Shown in pieces: positions 49,066-61,587 of a stretch of 64,000 nt of DNA. The position numbers and the translations under genes are program-made. Origin of the DNA: Dictyophora rubrovolvata. Its lineage: Eukaryota; Basidiomycota; Agaricomycetes; Phallales; Phallaceae. Under the pieces are notes generated by a model. The model was not told where the DNA came from. It ran no database searches and saw nothing but the letters and a program-made list of their open reading frames with translations. The stretch spans positions 682,001 through 746,000 of the forward strand of contig CP114126.1 in NCBI GenBank assembly GCA_029959195.1, in the 5' to 3' direction. The number at the start of each line of letters is the position of its first letter. The stretch's first letter is position 1.

Positions 49066-52000
49066 CCTAATTGGGGTATATCTTATTCCGAATTTCCCTG
49101 TCTGTTATAGCAACCACCGAGCGTAACATAATGACAGCACATCAATATGGAATACCTTTTTTTCAACATCCGAAAGACATTTAACAATCGCACACATATG
49201 ATAGGATCAATTACTAACCATTTTGCAACTAGATCGAAATTAATTGTGAATACGTGCAACAAATATACTTGAAGACATACCCTCTGAAATTCATCGTAGG
49301 CGGTGCTTCGGAAGTTTTCATATGCATTTTTGATGACTTTCACCATGTAATCCGCCGCTTCCCGTTCGTTGAGGTGTAAGGCAAACCTGTCTCTCAAGCG
49401 TTTGATCGTTCCTTCGCCTTTAAAGCTGGGTAATCCAGTTCCCAGCATTAAATGAACTGTGTTGGCAATTTGTTCGGCGTGAGGTCGGATGGCAAGGAAT
49501 GCCTTCACCGTCAAATTGACGAAAAGCGCATAGCCTTGGGAATACCGCCCGCCCATGAGATTAACCATCTCATGGTTTAATTTGAAGGAATTGGGCTCGA
49601 ACTTCATTCCTCCCGGACGTAGAAACATTTAGTTAATAAAGCCATCAAAGAGCAAGAGCAAGAGCAAGAAGACATCAACTTATCTATATCAAATAGAAAC
49701 CCGAAATCTACGACTCTCAGTCAGCGAAGAAAGAAACCAAATGGGCGTGAAAGGTAGCCTACCGACATGAATAATATGTCCTTCACCGTCGATCATGATG
49801 TTACCGTTGTGGCGATCTTTGATCTGGCGGAAAGATAGGTGAGTCATTCCTGCACGTATACAAAAATAGGCATGCCTGAAGGATATAACAAGTAACTGAG
49901 TATGCTGCCATAGAATGAATGAAACTCAACCGAGCACGCTGGAAAGAGATGGAGTCCATGGAACCGTATTTAGAAGTAAAAAAAGCCAAGAGATCATTGA
50001 TTTTTGCGCGTCCCATTTCGTCCCTTGAAGTCGCATTAGGAACAACGTCAATAATTCCACACTAGTTAAAACGTTGGGTCAAATATCATCAAAACACTAT
50101 AGAAAACGCACTCCAGGTCCAGTAGCAGTGACCCTATAAGGATATAAATATAATGAAAGGCCTATGTCGCTGAATACGTTTTTGAACATGGCAATGACTT
50201 GTAACGCCAAAACGTCTTGTCTGCAATCATCACCGACTTTGAATATAGCTTGCTGCCAGACGTCCACTTCGGTTTCACCGGCCACCACCGATTCTAAAAC
50301 AGAATCCGGATCGGAATCTACCACGAGACGTGTCTTCCTGACTTTGAAAGTCGCCATGAAGGGGGCCTAAAGTAGATTCAAAAAGGTTTATCCCGGCTAC
50401 CACATCATGGATTATACCTTTGCATGACTTTGTAGTGGCCTACCGGACTTTTTGTCAATGTCAACCACTATGCCATCCGGGTTGCTCGGTAAATAAACCC
50501 CCACGTCAACGTTTATTTTTGCCATCTCTTCGTCAATTTTAGCCTAGGTTTATTTAAAAAAAATTATGACCACGAAACATGCATAAAGTCAAAGACGGCT
50601 AGCCTTTTTTTCGGGTTTAGTTTTTTTGATAAAAGGCTTCAGTTTTCCAGATATTGACGTGACTTCATTGAAAAAGCTGAATTCTCGATCAAAGAAATCC
50701 TTCGCTTCTCCGGACAGGGAGTCTATGACCGAATTCATCACTTTGTCCAAAACTGGTTTGATGGTATCCTCCTAATAAAATTTAGAAATTTGACCTTGTA
50801 AAAGCTGAATCTTTACATACAATCTCGGCTGTATCATCTTTGTAAGCATTTGCTTGCATGTTCCAAATGATTTGATGACAAAAGAGTTGCGAGATTTGAG
50901 CAGTTTCAAAAACGAAGCGTTGGACGTAGCCTAATATAATTCGTTAACACACAGACAGAGGAGATAAATTGTCATACCCAAGGAGTCGTTGCGCAAAGCC
51001 TGCACAACTTGGGGAACAAAGAAGAATGTCAGCTCAACAGGGTGTTGAATCAGGGCACGATGTGCGTATTGAAGAATCAAAGGATCGTTGTTATATCTTG
51101 GCTCGAAGTAGGAGATGGCAGTAATTGGCGTAACAGCTTCCCAGATAAGCAAATGCTACAGACAGTCACATTAAACGTACTATGAAAGTCTTTATCCGCA
51201 CGTACTTTGAGATCACGACTGATACCTGGATCTAGTCTTTCGCCCAAGAGATATTTGAGGGCTTCAGGACACGCGAGCGCGCTCCTAGTATTTGAACGAA
51301 CCCATCTGCCAACTTCATTTTGAATAATAAGGTTCTTAAATCTATCGGGCAAGTATATAGCCAAAGCAGGGTTGATCTTCCAAGCTATTCGAATCAAATT
51401 TTTCCAGGCAGTCTAAATCAATGAGATCAACGTAAAAGGGAAGAAAAAATTAGATTGCATCTCACGTCGAGGACACCCCTTTCGGAGAAATTGATATGAT
51501 CCGTTCCTCGTTGGGGATCATTACTTGGGTTGCGCCATACACAAAGGCGGGTGATCTCGCTTTCTACAAGTAAACGAAGTAGATGATTCCACTCTTTGAA
51601 AACATGAGAACGACCTAAGAAAAGTCAGCGTCACGAACCTAAACACGTTGTTCCAGCTTACCGTCTTTCTTAGTATCACTAAAGCCCGATATGTTCGGGC
51701 TATCCTTGATTGTATCGCCTTGTATGATGATAAGAAATTCATTCAAAAGCTTGATTTCCGTCTCTAGTTGAACGCGATCGGCCCCAAAGGACCACCTGAA
51801 ATAGTTAAAAACAAAATAAGGGAAAGAAGTATAACATATCTACGCACTGTGGGGTTGTCGCGAACCACGAAAATGCAGTTAAATAAAGCTCCTTTCGCAG
51901 ATAATATTCACAGGCTGCATCTAATTTAGCTCCCTTCAAAGTTTCGAATGCAAACGAAAGGAAAGTGAAGCGACATTCTCGGGCTAGGGGATGTTTACTA

Positions 52001-55000
52001 GAATAGTGCTATAAGTTTTGAAACAGGGCTTAGCAAGGAGGGACTGTGGAACCTTACCTCATTAAGGAATGGGCCCGTGCAGAACGCAAAGCAAGTCGAA
52101 TAAACAACAAAACGAGCCCTGGCCTGTTGTATCTCACAGCCTGATAGCGACTCGACAGCATTTGCAACAAAAGGGTGTGCGGAACGACGACCCTTCGAGC
52201 AGCAGCGGCAGCCCTGTCTGCATCCGCTTTCTCGGTTGGGCTATAGTCAATCGGATGATAGAATGGACCAGAGGAGCTAGGATTATTTAAGATAGAGGTA
52301 AAGAGCAGCGATAAACGTAGGTACTTAAGAACTTGGGAGAACATCCCCTTTCTCAGCCTGATGGTTTCCATCCAAGCTGAGTTGAATTCGACCATGACGG
52401 CCATCTCTAGATCACACCGGTCGGATATGAGCCATGTCCAGGCTTCAATTCCGCTAGAAATACTGGCCGGCGTGAATATCTCGAACGGTAGAGTCACCAA
52501 ATAATGAAGTAGAACATCATCACGCTAGCGAACATGTATTAGACGACCGGGAGTGCGCGTGTTTTTGGACAAACCTGCGTATCAAATATAAGGATTGATG
52601 CACAGCGGAAAAGTAAACGTTTAAGCCCTTGGGCAGTCAACGTTGCGGTCTTATTCCGTATTGCTGTTATAGTTGCGGCAATAGTCGCCTTGAGAGCTTC
52701 TCGAACTGAATCTAGTGCTTCCGAGGAACATCCATCTAGGATACTCGCAGCTTAGTTCCAAATTTCTGGTGCTGTAATATTATAAAGTCATACCAGAACC
52801 TTTTATCAATTGGATCCCATTTGGCTCTCCTGCAAAATGCTCTTTGCACGCTATTTGGCTTGTCAATGCTTTAGCCCTGTCAGGCTTCCACGAAAGAGCA
52901 CCAGATATAGGATCTAGGAAAAGACTTGAGTGTAATGGCTCTATTGCGCACGTAAATGAGACATACGTGTTTCTCGCTGATGAGTTTGGACGGATGACCC
53001 GAATTGTAAGGCTATTGAGGCACCTAATTCTGTAACATCCCTTGGATATATCGATTGCCAGTCGGTCAGGTATTTCTAATCAAGGTTAAGTCAAGTAAAA
53101 GCGCGAAAGAAAAGGAATTCACCTGAAGAATCGCTTGGAATTCAATTGGAGCACGAACAAGGGCTATAGAAAACCAATTGTTGGCATTTCTGTAAAGCTG
53201 GGACAGCATCTCATTGCGAGCAAGGTAGGAGTCGGTCAATTCAACCGTCAGCCCGCTTCGTTCAGAAGTGAATTCATAAAGGGGATTGAACTTGAAGAGA
53301 TATTGAGTATCAAAAAACGAAACGTATATACGTTATCTGTATACCTCATCCGCAAATTCTCCCTCGCACGCATGCCGTAGAATAGTTAGAACTTCCAGGA
53401 TAGCGAAAACCAGAGGAGTGTTACACATCAGGGACGGCAAGGATGTAATCAAGCGATTAAGGTATCGCGATGCTACCTCTCTAGCTTTGCTAACTCGATG
53501 GCAACTATAAACAAGAAGAGTTTTGAGTTCTGAAGTCACCCTACGAGGGAGGCGATGTTCGGAAATTTGTTTAGTCATATTCATTTGACAGTCTCTCATA
53601 ATCTAGCGAAAAATAAGATTCAGTTAAGCCGAGGTTGACAAAGTTTACCTTTTCACCGATTGCTTCCATGCATGGACCGAGAGCTGGGTGTTTGTTCAGA
53701 CTGCTATTGACGAAGGAGGCCGGTAAACTTGAGAAGATATTCCCAGAAATCCGCAGTGTCTCAACATCGTGTATCGTCAGCAGGAAAATGATATGCGAAG
53801 GCTGTAAATGGCGGATCTCACTCCCCCTTATCGGAATGTATTTCGTCAATAGATCCTTGTGATAAGCGACAACCTGGAAATGTCAATCTTGCAAAATAGT
53901 CTGAATGATAAGAAGATATACACTGACATTCTGGATATAATCCTGTCGTATTACGGAGTTGTATTCTATTGCGCTGGTTACGTATTCCGTTTCCTCTTCT
54001 TTTATTAGTATTGGTGTCTTGAGTGCAATTTTGATGAGCGCCTCTCTCACAGCTGACCGATGAGGTTCTTCCGATGGTGATGTAAAACGGAATAATACAG
54101 ATAAAATCCACATATTATGAATCAATTCTGGGCGTTTTTGAAAATTGGGGTTAAAATCGCGATGTTCTAAGATGGCTGCAATTGGCAAAAGCAATGCAGA
54201 GAGTTCATCGGTAGGTGGTGGTGTCTGAGTTAAGCATTAGCGGATAGATATAAAGAAAATCGACTCTTTCACCTGATTATGCTGATGCGAGGAAGCACTG
54301 ATCTGAATATTCACTCCTTTCTCTGAAAACAGGACCAAAAGTTCTTGCAGGTAGACGACCCTTAAATCAGGCCGTTTGTAGCATTCCTTGGCTAAACGAG
54401 TTTGAGCAGCAATAATCTAATCGAGATGAGTGTCTTAAATTTAGAAAGAAAGAGATGGACGAACGGCAATGCCGGATACGTTAGTATCACCAGAAGTGGA
54501 ACTACGGTTAAGCTGGGAAAATGTTTGTATAATGTCCATGAATGAACTTTCAGATGCCATCAAGGCCAAATCAACAAGCTGTTGAGAAATGACAGCTTCC
54601 AGTGACGACTCCCGCACTCTAAGGAGCTGCAAAAGCATAGAAATAGTTAATCTAGTCACCTATTATGAGTAGAGTCAGGCTTAGAGTATAATTTTCCGTA
54701 CATGTGAAAGGAATTCTTACCTCCTCTAGTTGAAATTCAAGAGTCAGGTGCGTTACAACTGAGACACAGCTAATGCTAACAAGTCGTTTTTCCTCTTCCG
54801 TATAACTTCGTCTGCCTAGATCTAGAGAACGGACGGTAGCATTTTCTGTTTCATTGTACGGAGCACTACTAGGTCGGATTCCATCCACGATGTCCGTATT
54901 AGCTGTCGCAAGAAAATTGAGAAGTGAATACATATTTGATAGGACGCGATCATCTCCTGGAGCATACTGGAGAATGCAATTTCAATATAAAGATCTGAAT

Positions 55001-56667
55001 GAAATCAGGGCAATTACTTTGATACACAGAGCTAGACATTTAGCTGCTGCCATAAGAGGTATAGGGCCGGAAGAAGTAAAATCCAATTCGAATATAGGTA
55101 GTGGGGTCATTATGAAGCGTCTCAAGTGATACATCATCTCTTGAGTAATCGATTGAAAACTATAAGACGTCAGCTCTGATACCGTTGCAAAAAAGGACCG
55201 TTTAAGTACTTCTGGACAAGGAGCGTAACGGCTTCAAGAGCTGCTTCTTGGACAAGAGCATCGGATACCGGCGACGATTCACTGAGTAGGAGTTTTAGCC
55301 TGGATAGAAGGCTTTGATGAAGATCTTGCAGTGCAACCGAGCAAATAGAAGCCAGTTTCTTAAATTCTCAAATTTACGGGAATATTCGCAGAGAAAACAT
55401 GCGTGTCCACTCACAATGCTTTCCGACATGGTCTCCCAAGCATACGTGTCCAAGGATGGCTCTCCATCGAGTTCTTCTAACTGCTGAAGGAGATCGGTAT
55501 AGCATCGGAGAGCTGATTCCATTGTTGTATGCAATGTCTTCCTTATGTGCTGATCCTCAATTTCCAATATCTTCGCGGGCTCTTCAATTAGGGTCGACCA
55601 TACAGCATTTGCCGCCGCCGCTTCTTCTGGGGCTTGCAGGGGATCTAAGTTTGAAGGAGGACAAAGACACTGTGCAAGAACAGTCCCTTGAATTTCAACG
55701 ACACAGCACACAGAAAAATAGCCTGTGAGTGGTCGACCATTGGAAACATAGCGGGCTAGCAGAATATGCACGAAGAAGAGTTCTTCGTCTTCTTCACTGT
55801 TCTCGGTATGCTTCGCCAGTTCGACAAGGAGATCGTTCAAACGTTCAACCACATTTGACAAAAACAGGTCACTCATACTGTGAGACAAATCATGCCACTC
55901 CATCAATGACCAAGGGAATGAGGTTGAGATTACCGCGCGGTAAAACCCGTGAAAAGAGGGAGCGAATTGGGATATTACATTTGCGGCTATACGCAATTTG
56001 AATAATTTTTACTTGACAAGGTAAAAAGATACTTGCGGGACTCTGTTTTTAGCTGATTCACGGTAGTGGATGCAAAGTTAAAAATAGCCTGCATAATGGT
56101 AGGGCGATGTTCTGAATGAGCGACAGCAAGGCGAAGGAGTGAAGATATTGTGACATATGTCAGTTGATCAGAGAGAGCCCAATCTGATTGAGTTATTGGT
56201 GAGCAAAAATATTAGCCTCTTTCTAAAACATACCTGTCCAAGAGAGTGTTCTGTCGAAGTCGATGTACGGAATGTCCCGCAAAATATCAATTAGACCAGA
56301 TACAGCAGAAGCGGTATGAGTTTCAGAAAGTCTGGGGCATAATTCAGCGAAACCCATATTACATTGCACGCGGGAAGTTGGCTATGGTTCATTAGGCATG
56401 TGACAGGGAGCAAAGCAAGATTGAGGAGACGAACCATAAAAACTCGAGGAGGCGAATCTTTCTCGTCTTCAGTAACATTTCTAGTTTCTACTTTTGAATA
56501 AACGTAATCAATGACATCGTTTACTGAAGACGCGTTTTGTTGCTCTTTCGACGAGCCAACACTGCGCGCCAAGTCGCTCGATATGAGTTGACGCAGGTTC
56601 AATTCAAGACTAGAAACAAATCAATTATTGTTTAACAACAACAATAATAAAGTAATTACCAGTCCAT
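49066..56667 (-). CDS. STT4: Phosphatidylinositol 4-kinase, Stt4 type (PI4K-alpha)
   Basis: Stt4 makes PI4P at the plasma membrane. About 25 exons spread over 7.6 kb. Start MDCLELNLRQLISSDLARSV is inferred from a small first exon (56667) that joins in frame. A large helical part follows. The lipid-kinase-unique helical domain has KINPALAIYLPDRFKNLI and ACPEALKYLLGERLDPGISR. Kinase domain: APFMATFKVRK, AIFKVGDDCRQDVLALQ, YLYPYRVTATGPGCGIIDVV, the catalytic loop KDRHNGNIMIDGEGHIIHVD, then FGFLFDIGPGGMKFEPNSFK. The last coding exon ends near 49066; two acceptors 5 nt apart give different last residues. Non-canonical introns: 50544-50603 and 49824-49875 (GC-AG) and 49619-49683 (AT-AC), all in the C-terminal third. 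Confidence 0.92.
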
Positions 56668-57579
56668 CCTTTAACATAGAATCTAAAGGAGCGAAGATAC
56701 AAGGTAGTTAGTTGCACTAGTGAGTAGTCTTGAAGCAACTGTGACTTTACTTAATGCACTGTCACTTTGGGTCCGAGACCTTTTGGGTACTCCGAGTCTA
56801 CGTCACCCACGGTATTCACCTAAAACTAATGACCTAAGAACAAGAATTCGGAGCAAGAAGTCTTTTGGATTGAAGGATTGAAGGTCGGTACATATAATTT
56901 AGGCTGGAATTAGATGGGTCCTCACTACTATTAGTATGGACCACTGGCAGCAGTTCTTCTATCCCGTACTTTAGCCCCCAAACAAACAAAGGGATGTTTG
57001 ATGGCGGATGGCGATAAACATCCTGTGTGAGGCAGGGTGAAGTTCTGTCAAGCCTGGTTGAACTCGCGCATTTCTAATTTCCGAGGGGACCAGCAAGGTT
57101 GTCAAATCATTCATCGACGATTTGGAGCAGATTTCTAGATCTCCGGAAGACGACGGTGATTTTATCTATATTTAAATTTATGTATGTATCTTAACAATCA
57201 TCTTCAGTTGTTTTCAGTTCCTGTAGCCTGTGGCATTTTCACTCCGTCCCCACCGCCCACGAAATCACGCTGAGTATGTACAAAAACTCGTTTCGAAAGG
57301 GTCAATATCACCAAGTGCAAGTCCAGTTGCATTATATTACAAAACAAAAAATAATTATCAGGAGACTTTACTAAATACGGATTACATTTACCAGAGCCTA
57401 CTACATATTCTAAAGATCTATGTTGATCGGAATGTCAATCGCTCCGGAGGCCACACAAACAAGAACATGCTGCCTCCCCTATCAAACAAATTATCACCGG
57501 AGACAACCATTGGACCATGCAAGTAATTCACCGAGCCAATTCAAAGTCTATGCCGTGTATTTCTAGAGAAAATCTCCAA
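56668..57579. other. long intergenic gap, no gene seen
   Basis: This 912-bp gap lies between STT4 and the next minus-strand gene. It contains a plus-strand open frame (57230-57526) that begins with GTG, not ATG, and shows no motif. There are short poly-purine and AT stretches. It presumably holds the STT4 promoter. I see no repeat, tRNA or recognisable RNA. Confidence 0.5.
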
Positions 57580-58579
57580 TTACTCAAGACAGATCTTTCT
57601 CCTCTTCCCCCTTTTCTGCTCCCCTGTTCGCCTACGAAGGTCGTCTGCTGCTCTAGGTTCATTTGGATTTAAAGACGGCGCTGCTGAACAGCCGGACGTT
57701 GAAAGACTGCCCAAAGTTGATTGCATATCGCAATCTGAGAAACACCTCTGGATTTCAACAGCATCATGCCTCTGTAATCGTTTATGATTTAGCACCATAT
57801 AGCCATGGGTTTGATAGAAGAATACCTTGTGCAAACCAGGTAAGGTTCTAGCAGCTGTACCAAGCATATCCATCGGGGATTCAGTATATAACCCACGCGA
57901 CATCCCCTTTCGAACAAGAGCGTTTGGTGCTAGAGCCCGTCTTTTCGCATGAACAGCCTCACTTGCTGCTACCGCCAGATAGAATTCGTCGATGTCGTCA
58001 AAATAGCTGTCGATATCTCCCCTGGCCGCCCGGTTTGCGTTGCCGGCAGTTTGAGTTACATCCCGTCTAGGACTCGAGAAATGTGACTCAAGGGGTGGTA
58101 GGAACAACGATGGTTTCGATGACGTGTTGTAAGCTAGCGTTGGCTCGAAGCGTTGGCTCGGTGGTGCCGATGAACATATTTTCGACCTAGCATCGTCCTT
58201 CAGGGTACGTTTTCCAGTCTTGTCTTCCGTGATAGATATCTCAGATATGTAGCCAGTGCCTTTGTCGTTGATCCTGCTTGAAAAGGCGATTGATAATGAT
58301 CCACGTCCAGCTCCACAATGAACTGGTCTGGCACCAGCAGAACAGTCCAGAGTCTAAGAAAGAGCGACCAGAAACCGAAAAATGAAAAACTACGCAAACA
58401 GAGTAAAAATGTCTTCGCCTCACGGAAATCTCATTGTATTCATTTGGTTCAGATATAGAAATTGCGAGCTCTTGTATTCTCCACAAATGGGTTTGCATTT
58501 CCGCGAATAAACGCATATTAGCTGAAAGTAGACTGCGAGCATACTTTGGGGATACCAAACCCTCCAGGTTGGTCGCCAT
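57580..58579 (-). CDS. protein of unknown function with conserved-looking middle
   Basis: Two certain exons: MATNLEGLVSPKYARSLLSA to NEYNEIS (58579-58439), then from TLDCSAGARPVHCGAG onward. The N-terminal 45 residues look helical. A low-complexity part follows, then a helix-rich segment GDIDSYFDDIDEFYLAVAAS, EAVHAKRRALAPNALVRKGM, SRGLYTESPMDMLGTAARTL, then EIQRCFSDCDMQSTLGSLST and a basic end KRGKRRKICLE. A 54-nt stretch after LPGLHK has GT and AG ends, a pyrimidine-poor acceptor and an in-frame length, so it may be an intron or retained (VFFYQTHGYMVLNHKRLQ). I recognise no family. The basic C-terminus could serve as a nuclear signal. Confidence 0.65.
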
Positions 58580-59315
58580 GCTCGAGGCTGAAGAGGAATA
58601 ATAATAATAAGGATCGAATAAGAGAATAAGGTCAAGGAATTATTGTAGGTGACGGGTTTTAGAGGAGAATGTCCTGGGCCCTTTATATAACCACGACAGA
58701 GCAGGCAAGTCATTGGCGCAATGTGTTCAACGCGTTCAAAAAACCCTAGGTACCAGTAGACCAACTCAAGGGAATGTTAGACTTGTATTAATAAAAATAC
58801 TATTGTGCTTTCCTTCACGACAGCCGTCCATCAAACGCTCTGGTACATTCAGCACTAAATAAACTTGGCTCAGGAGTTATTTATATTGAGCACGGTGAAG
58901 TCTAGCTACCGAGATACTTAATGGCCTTTGAATTTACTTAAGGCTGAAAGCCGAGGACATGTCCACAGACATGGGCCGACTGCGGCTCTTCACCTTGCCA
59001 TTGTGTTGCTAGTATGGATAATGTTTCCACAATAAAATTGTATATTAACTATCGGGGAGTATTGCTATGAAATGAACGTTTTGAAATAATAAATACAATC
59101 TTCTCGTCCCGAAATGGTAGATCGTGCCAAAAATAAATAAAAACTTCTAACAGCATACCGTCATGACTGGAGTAGTGGGTGGCATAATGTACCGTAGCAA
59201 TGGGGATATCACGATGGGCGTCGATGGTAAGGAGGGTATAACCGTGTAGGGGAGAGAAAGGGTGTCGCGTATTTAAGGTCATAACGGGTAAAAGGCAAAA
59301 CAAGTATAAACGCCC
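58580..59315. other. intergenic, no gene seen
   Basis: These 736 bp lie between two minus-strand genes. Minus-strand open frames near 58420-58764 and 59049-59303 look like chance or leader sequence: their composition is irregular and they lack motifs. This stretch should carry the promoter of the unknown gene and the TVP38-like 3' UTR. Confidence 0.45.
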
Positions 59316-60816
59316 TTATGAGATGGGTTTTTTTTCGGAGAAAACGACTAAGCTGCTTGGGTCGTCAACCTTGGCTTCACTTGTACTAAATGTACGCCAG
59401 TGCTTGAGCGACCATCGCTTTGTTTTGCTGCCAAGTATCTTCTCCTCGATTTCCAGCTGTTCGGGTGTCCGACCAATTAGGTTTTTTAAGCGGTCCCGAA
59501 CAAGGATGGGCACCAATGACACAACCGTGAGAGCCGCGAGTTTCACAACGACATTAGGGGAACGTAAAATGAAGGTCAAGGTTCCAGAATTAGCAGTGAC
59601 AGTAGTCGATGCGACTGTTTGTAAAATGTCTCCGACCTATTCGAAGGTTTTAATAAACAGTTTTTTTAACTTTATTTTCTCAAGACGCCATCACCCACCT
59701 GGACTGTGACAGCCGTCCATGGTAATGTTCCAATGAAGGCACCTAACAGACAATCTGCCAAGGTAACGCCCGCAACGCCGGAAGCAATGTTGATACCTGA
59801 CCAGGGGACAACACCGATCAGTCTCAGCACGGATAGACGAACCCACACGGGTGATTTTTCCTTTGATGACAATGCAACGTCGCCTTCAAGGGCATTTCGA
59901 GTCATGGATAAGATGCGAGGGAAAAGGCGGGATATGACAGGGGCTAATGGGGTAGCAAGAAGACTAGATAAAACAGAACCGACAGCAGTCAAAAAAGTCA
60001 TAAATAACGTTGCCAACACAGAAGGTAGTAAAACGCCCGACAAGACATTCTGGCTTGCTGTTTAGTAGACGAACAGCGGGATCAAAGGAGATAATGAACT
60101 AACCAACAGCACACTTCCCGGTACCGACCACGCATGTTTCCAGAGTGTAGTGATAGCTAACACACCCAGAACATGAGCTTGAGGACGAGGTCCGCTTGCT
60201 GAGTAGGCTTGAAGGTCGCGGGCAAGATCGGCCAGTTCTGAGACCGTGCGAGGAAAAGTAGCGGTGATTGGTAATGTAAAAATTGCCATAATGACGAGAA
60301 AAGTGGATAATGGAAACAGTATTAAAATAGAAACCATGGGTATCATCGACTGATATAAGGAACAAGGATGAGAAAGACAAACGGGTGGCTACGTGAATAA
60401 AAACGTACAGAAACACTCCAGGACCACCAATGCAATGTCTCCTTATTATTCGGGCGACCGCCAACACGATACTGGCCGTCTTGTTCCCAAATTTCAGCCC
60501 CAAAAACAGCTTGTTTGGGAGAAGCAGGAAGTGGTAGCGACAAGGAATCTGAGCTTGAAGAGGCAGACGAAGGCAGGGAATACATATGTTTATTTCCACG
60601 AGAGGTAATTAAGGAGGAAAATGATGCTATGAACGTTGGGGACATGCTCGCGTGCTCGGACATCTCAGCGATAGCAACAGAAGACGACTTCGGAGGTGCT
60701 GCAACTTCTACAGAAATAATCGGTTTCGACACGGCAACAGGACTAGTTGCAGATGAGAGAGCACGAGCTCTGATTGAGATGTACGGGGGACGTACAGACG
60801 TTGCCCGTGAGGACAT
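59316..60816 (-). CDS. VTT-domain (SNARE-associated, TVP38/TMEM64-like) membrane protein
   Basis: DedA/VTT-domain proteins of this type are multi-pass Golgi/ER proteins; several eukaryotic members act as lipid scramblases. The N-terminal 150 residues are Ser-rich and predicted cytosolic (MSSRATSVRPPYISIRARAL). Membrane segments follow: MVSILILFPLSTFLVIMAIF, HVLGVLAITTLWKHAWSVPG, VLSGVLLPSVLATLFMTFLT. The VTT core is WVRLSVLRLIGVVPWSGINI, ASGVAGVTLADCLLGAFIGT and LPWTAVTVQVGDILQTVAS, with the conserved R-L-I-G-V-V-P-W-S-G-I-N block. The C-terminus has a hydrophobic segment (VVVKLAALTVVSLVPILVRD) and ends VVFSEKKPIS. Introns are GT-AG; one 54-nt intron interrupts VLL|NVLSG. Confidence 0.85.
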
Positions 60817-61110
60817 TGTGTTTTATGTAGTAAGCGGGGAAGAGGCAGGCTAGATGCAGCCGAGGAGTTGAGTAAGCGTTATTGGTCGCCGTCACCGCGT
60901 CACCGCCTTGGCCGCCACTAATTACGTCAATTGGTACCCGTGCCCGCCGGCTTGGCTTACAAACCATGAGTAATGTTTGCATAATCATACGTATATGTCA
61001 ATGGCCGTAATAACAGACAAATGCAAAACAAAACGAGACCATAACTAAATACGGATATTTTTTTAACGGTGTGCATGTAAAATAAGCATGAGTTCGACCA
61101 TTCTTCCGGT
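60817..61110. other. intergenic, no gene seen
   Basis: This stretch of 294 bp lies between RPL36 (3' end) and the VTT gene (5' end). It includes a GC-richer block around 60885-60960 (GTCACCGCGTCACCGCC) that may belong to the VTT promoter. Confidence 0.4.
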
Positions 61111-61587
61111 CTAGTGACCAGCCCTTCTGCTCTCCTGGATTGCCGCGCTTAATTCGTCAATCTTGATTCTAGCACGTCCTAATGTGCCCAGCTAAAAAGG
61201 AGGGGAGAAGAAAGACAATATGTCAGCACGTCAGAATCAAATGTACTCTGCGGTAGCCTACCCGTTTCTTGGTCATCTTACGGGCTTTCTTGTCCTAACC
61301 AAAGTAGTCAATTAAATGAAAGATAAGCAAGTGCTTTCCCCATGCCTTGCTGTTTCTGAGCAATTCCATAACCCGACGTTCATATGGTGCATATCCAGCA
61401 ACCTCTCGGATAATTGAACGAGTGAAGCTAGTTTTCACGCTCCTTTTTCCTTTACGATGACTCGGTTTTTCCCTACGAGGAATAGCAGTGGTCGGGTGGC
61501 CCGTATTAAGACCAACGCGAAGGTCTAGAAACACGAGTGAAAAAATATTCAATTAACTGATTTTAAGAACCCACTTGATCTAGTCAT
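61111..61587 (-). CDS. RPL36: 60S ribosomal protein eL36
   Basis: Four exons give 101 residues, the usual length: [80 protein letters not shown], ending [15 protein letters not shown]. eL36 sits on the solvent face of the large subunit. The first exon is only 13 nt (ATG ACT AGA TCA A). The intron after RNSK (61295-61345) starts GCATGG: no GT donor can restore SKDKKARK, so it must be GC-AG. Reading through instead gives an apparent early stop after [18 protein letters not shown]. Confidence 0.95.

Noticed and set aside
55650-55740. Possible further GC-AG intron in STT4 near RPLTGYFSV
   Set aside because: The region is open in frame and a GT-AG alternative also fits, so the sequence does not force a GC donor.
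57230-57526. Plus-strand frame of about 98 codons in the gap upstream of STT4
   Set aside because: Begins with GTG, has no motif and no splice partners.
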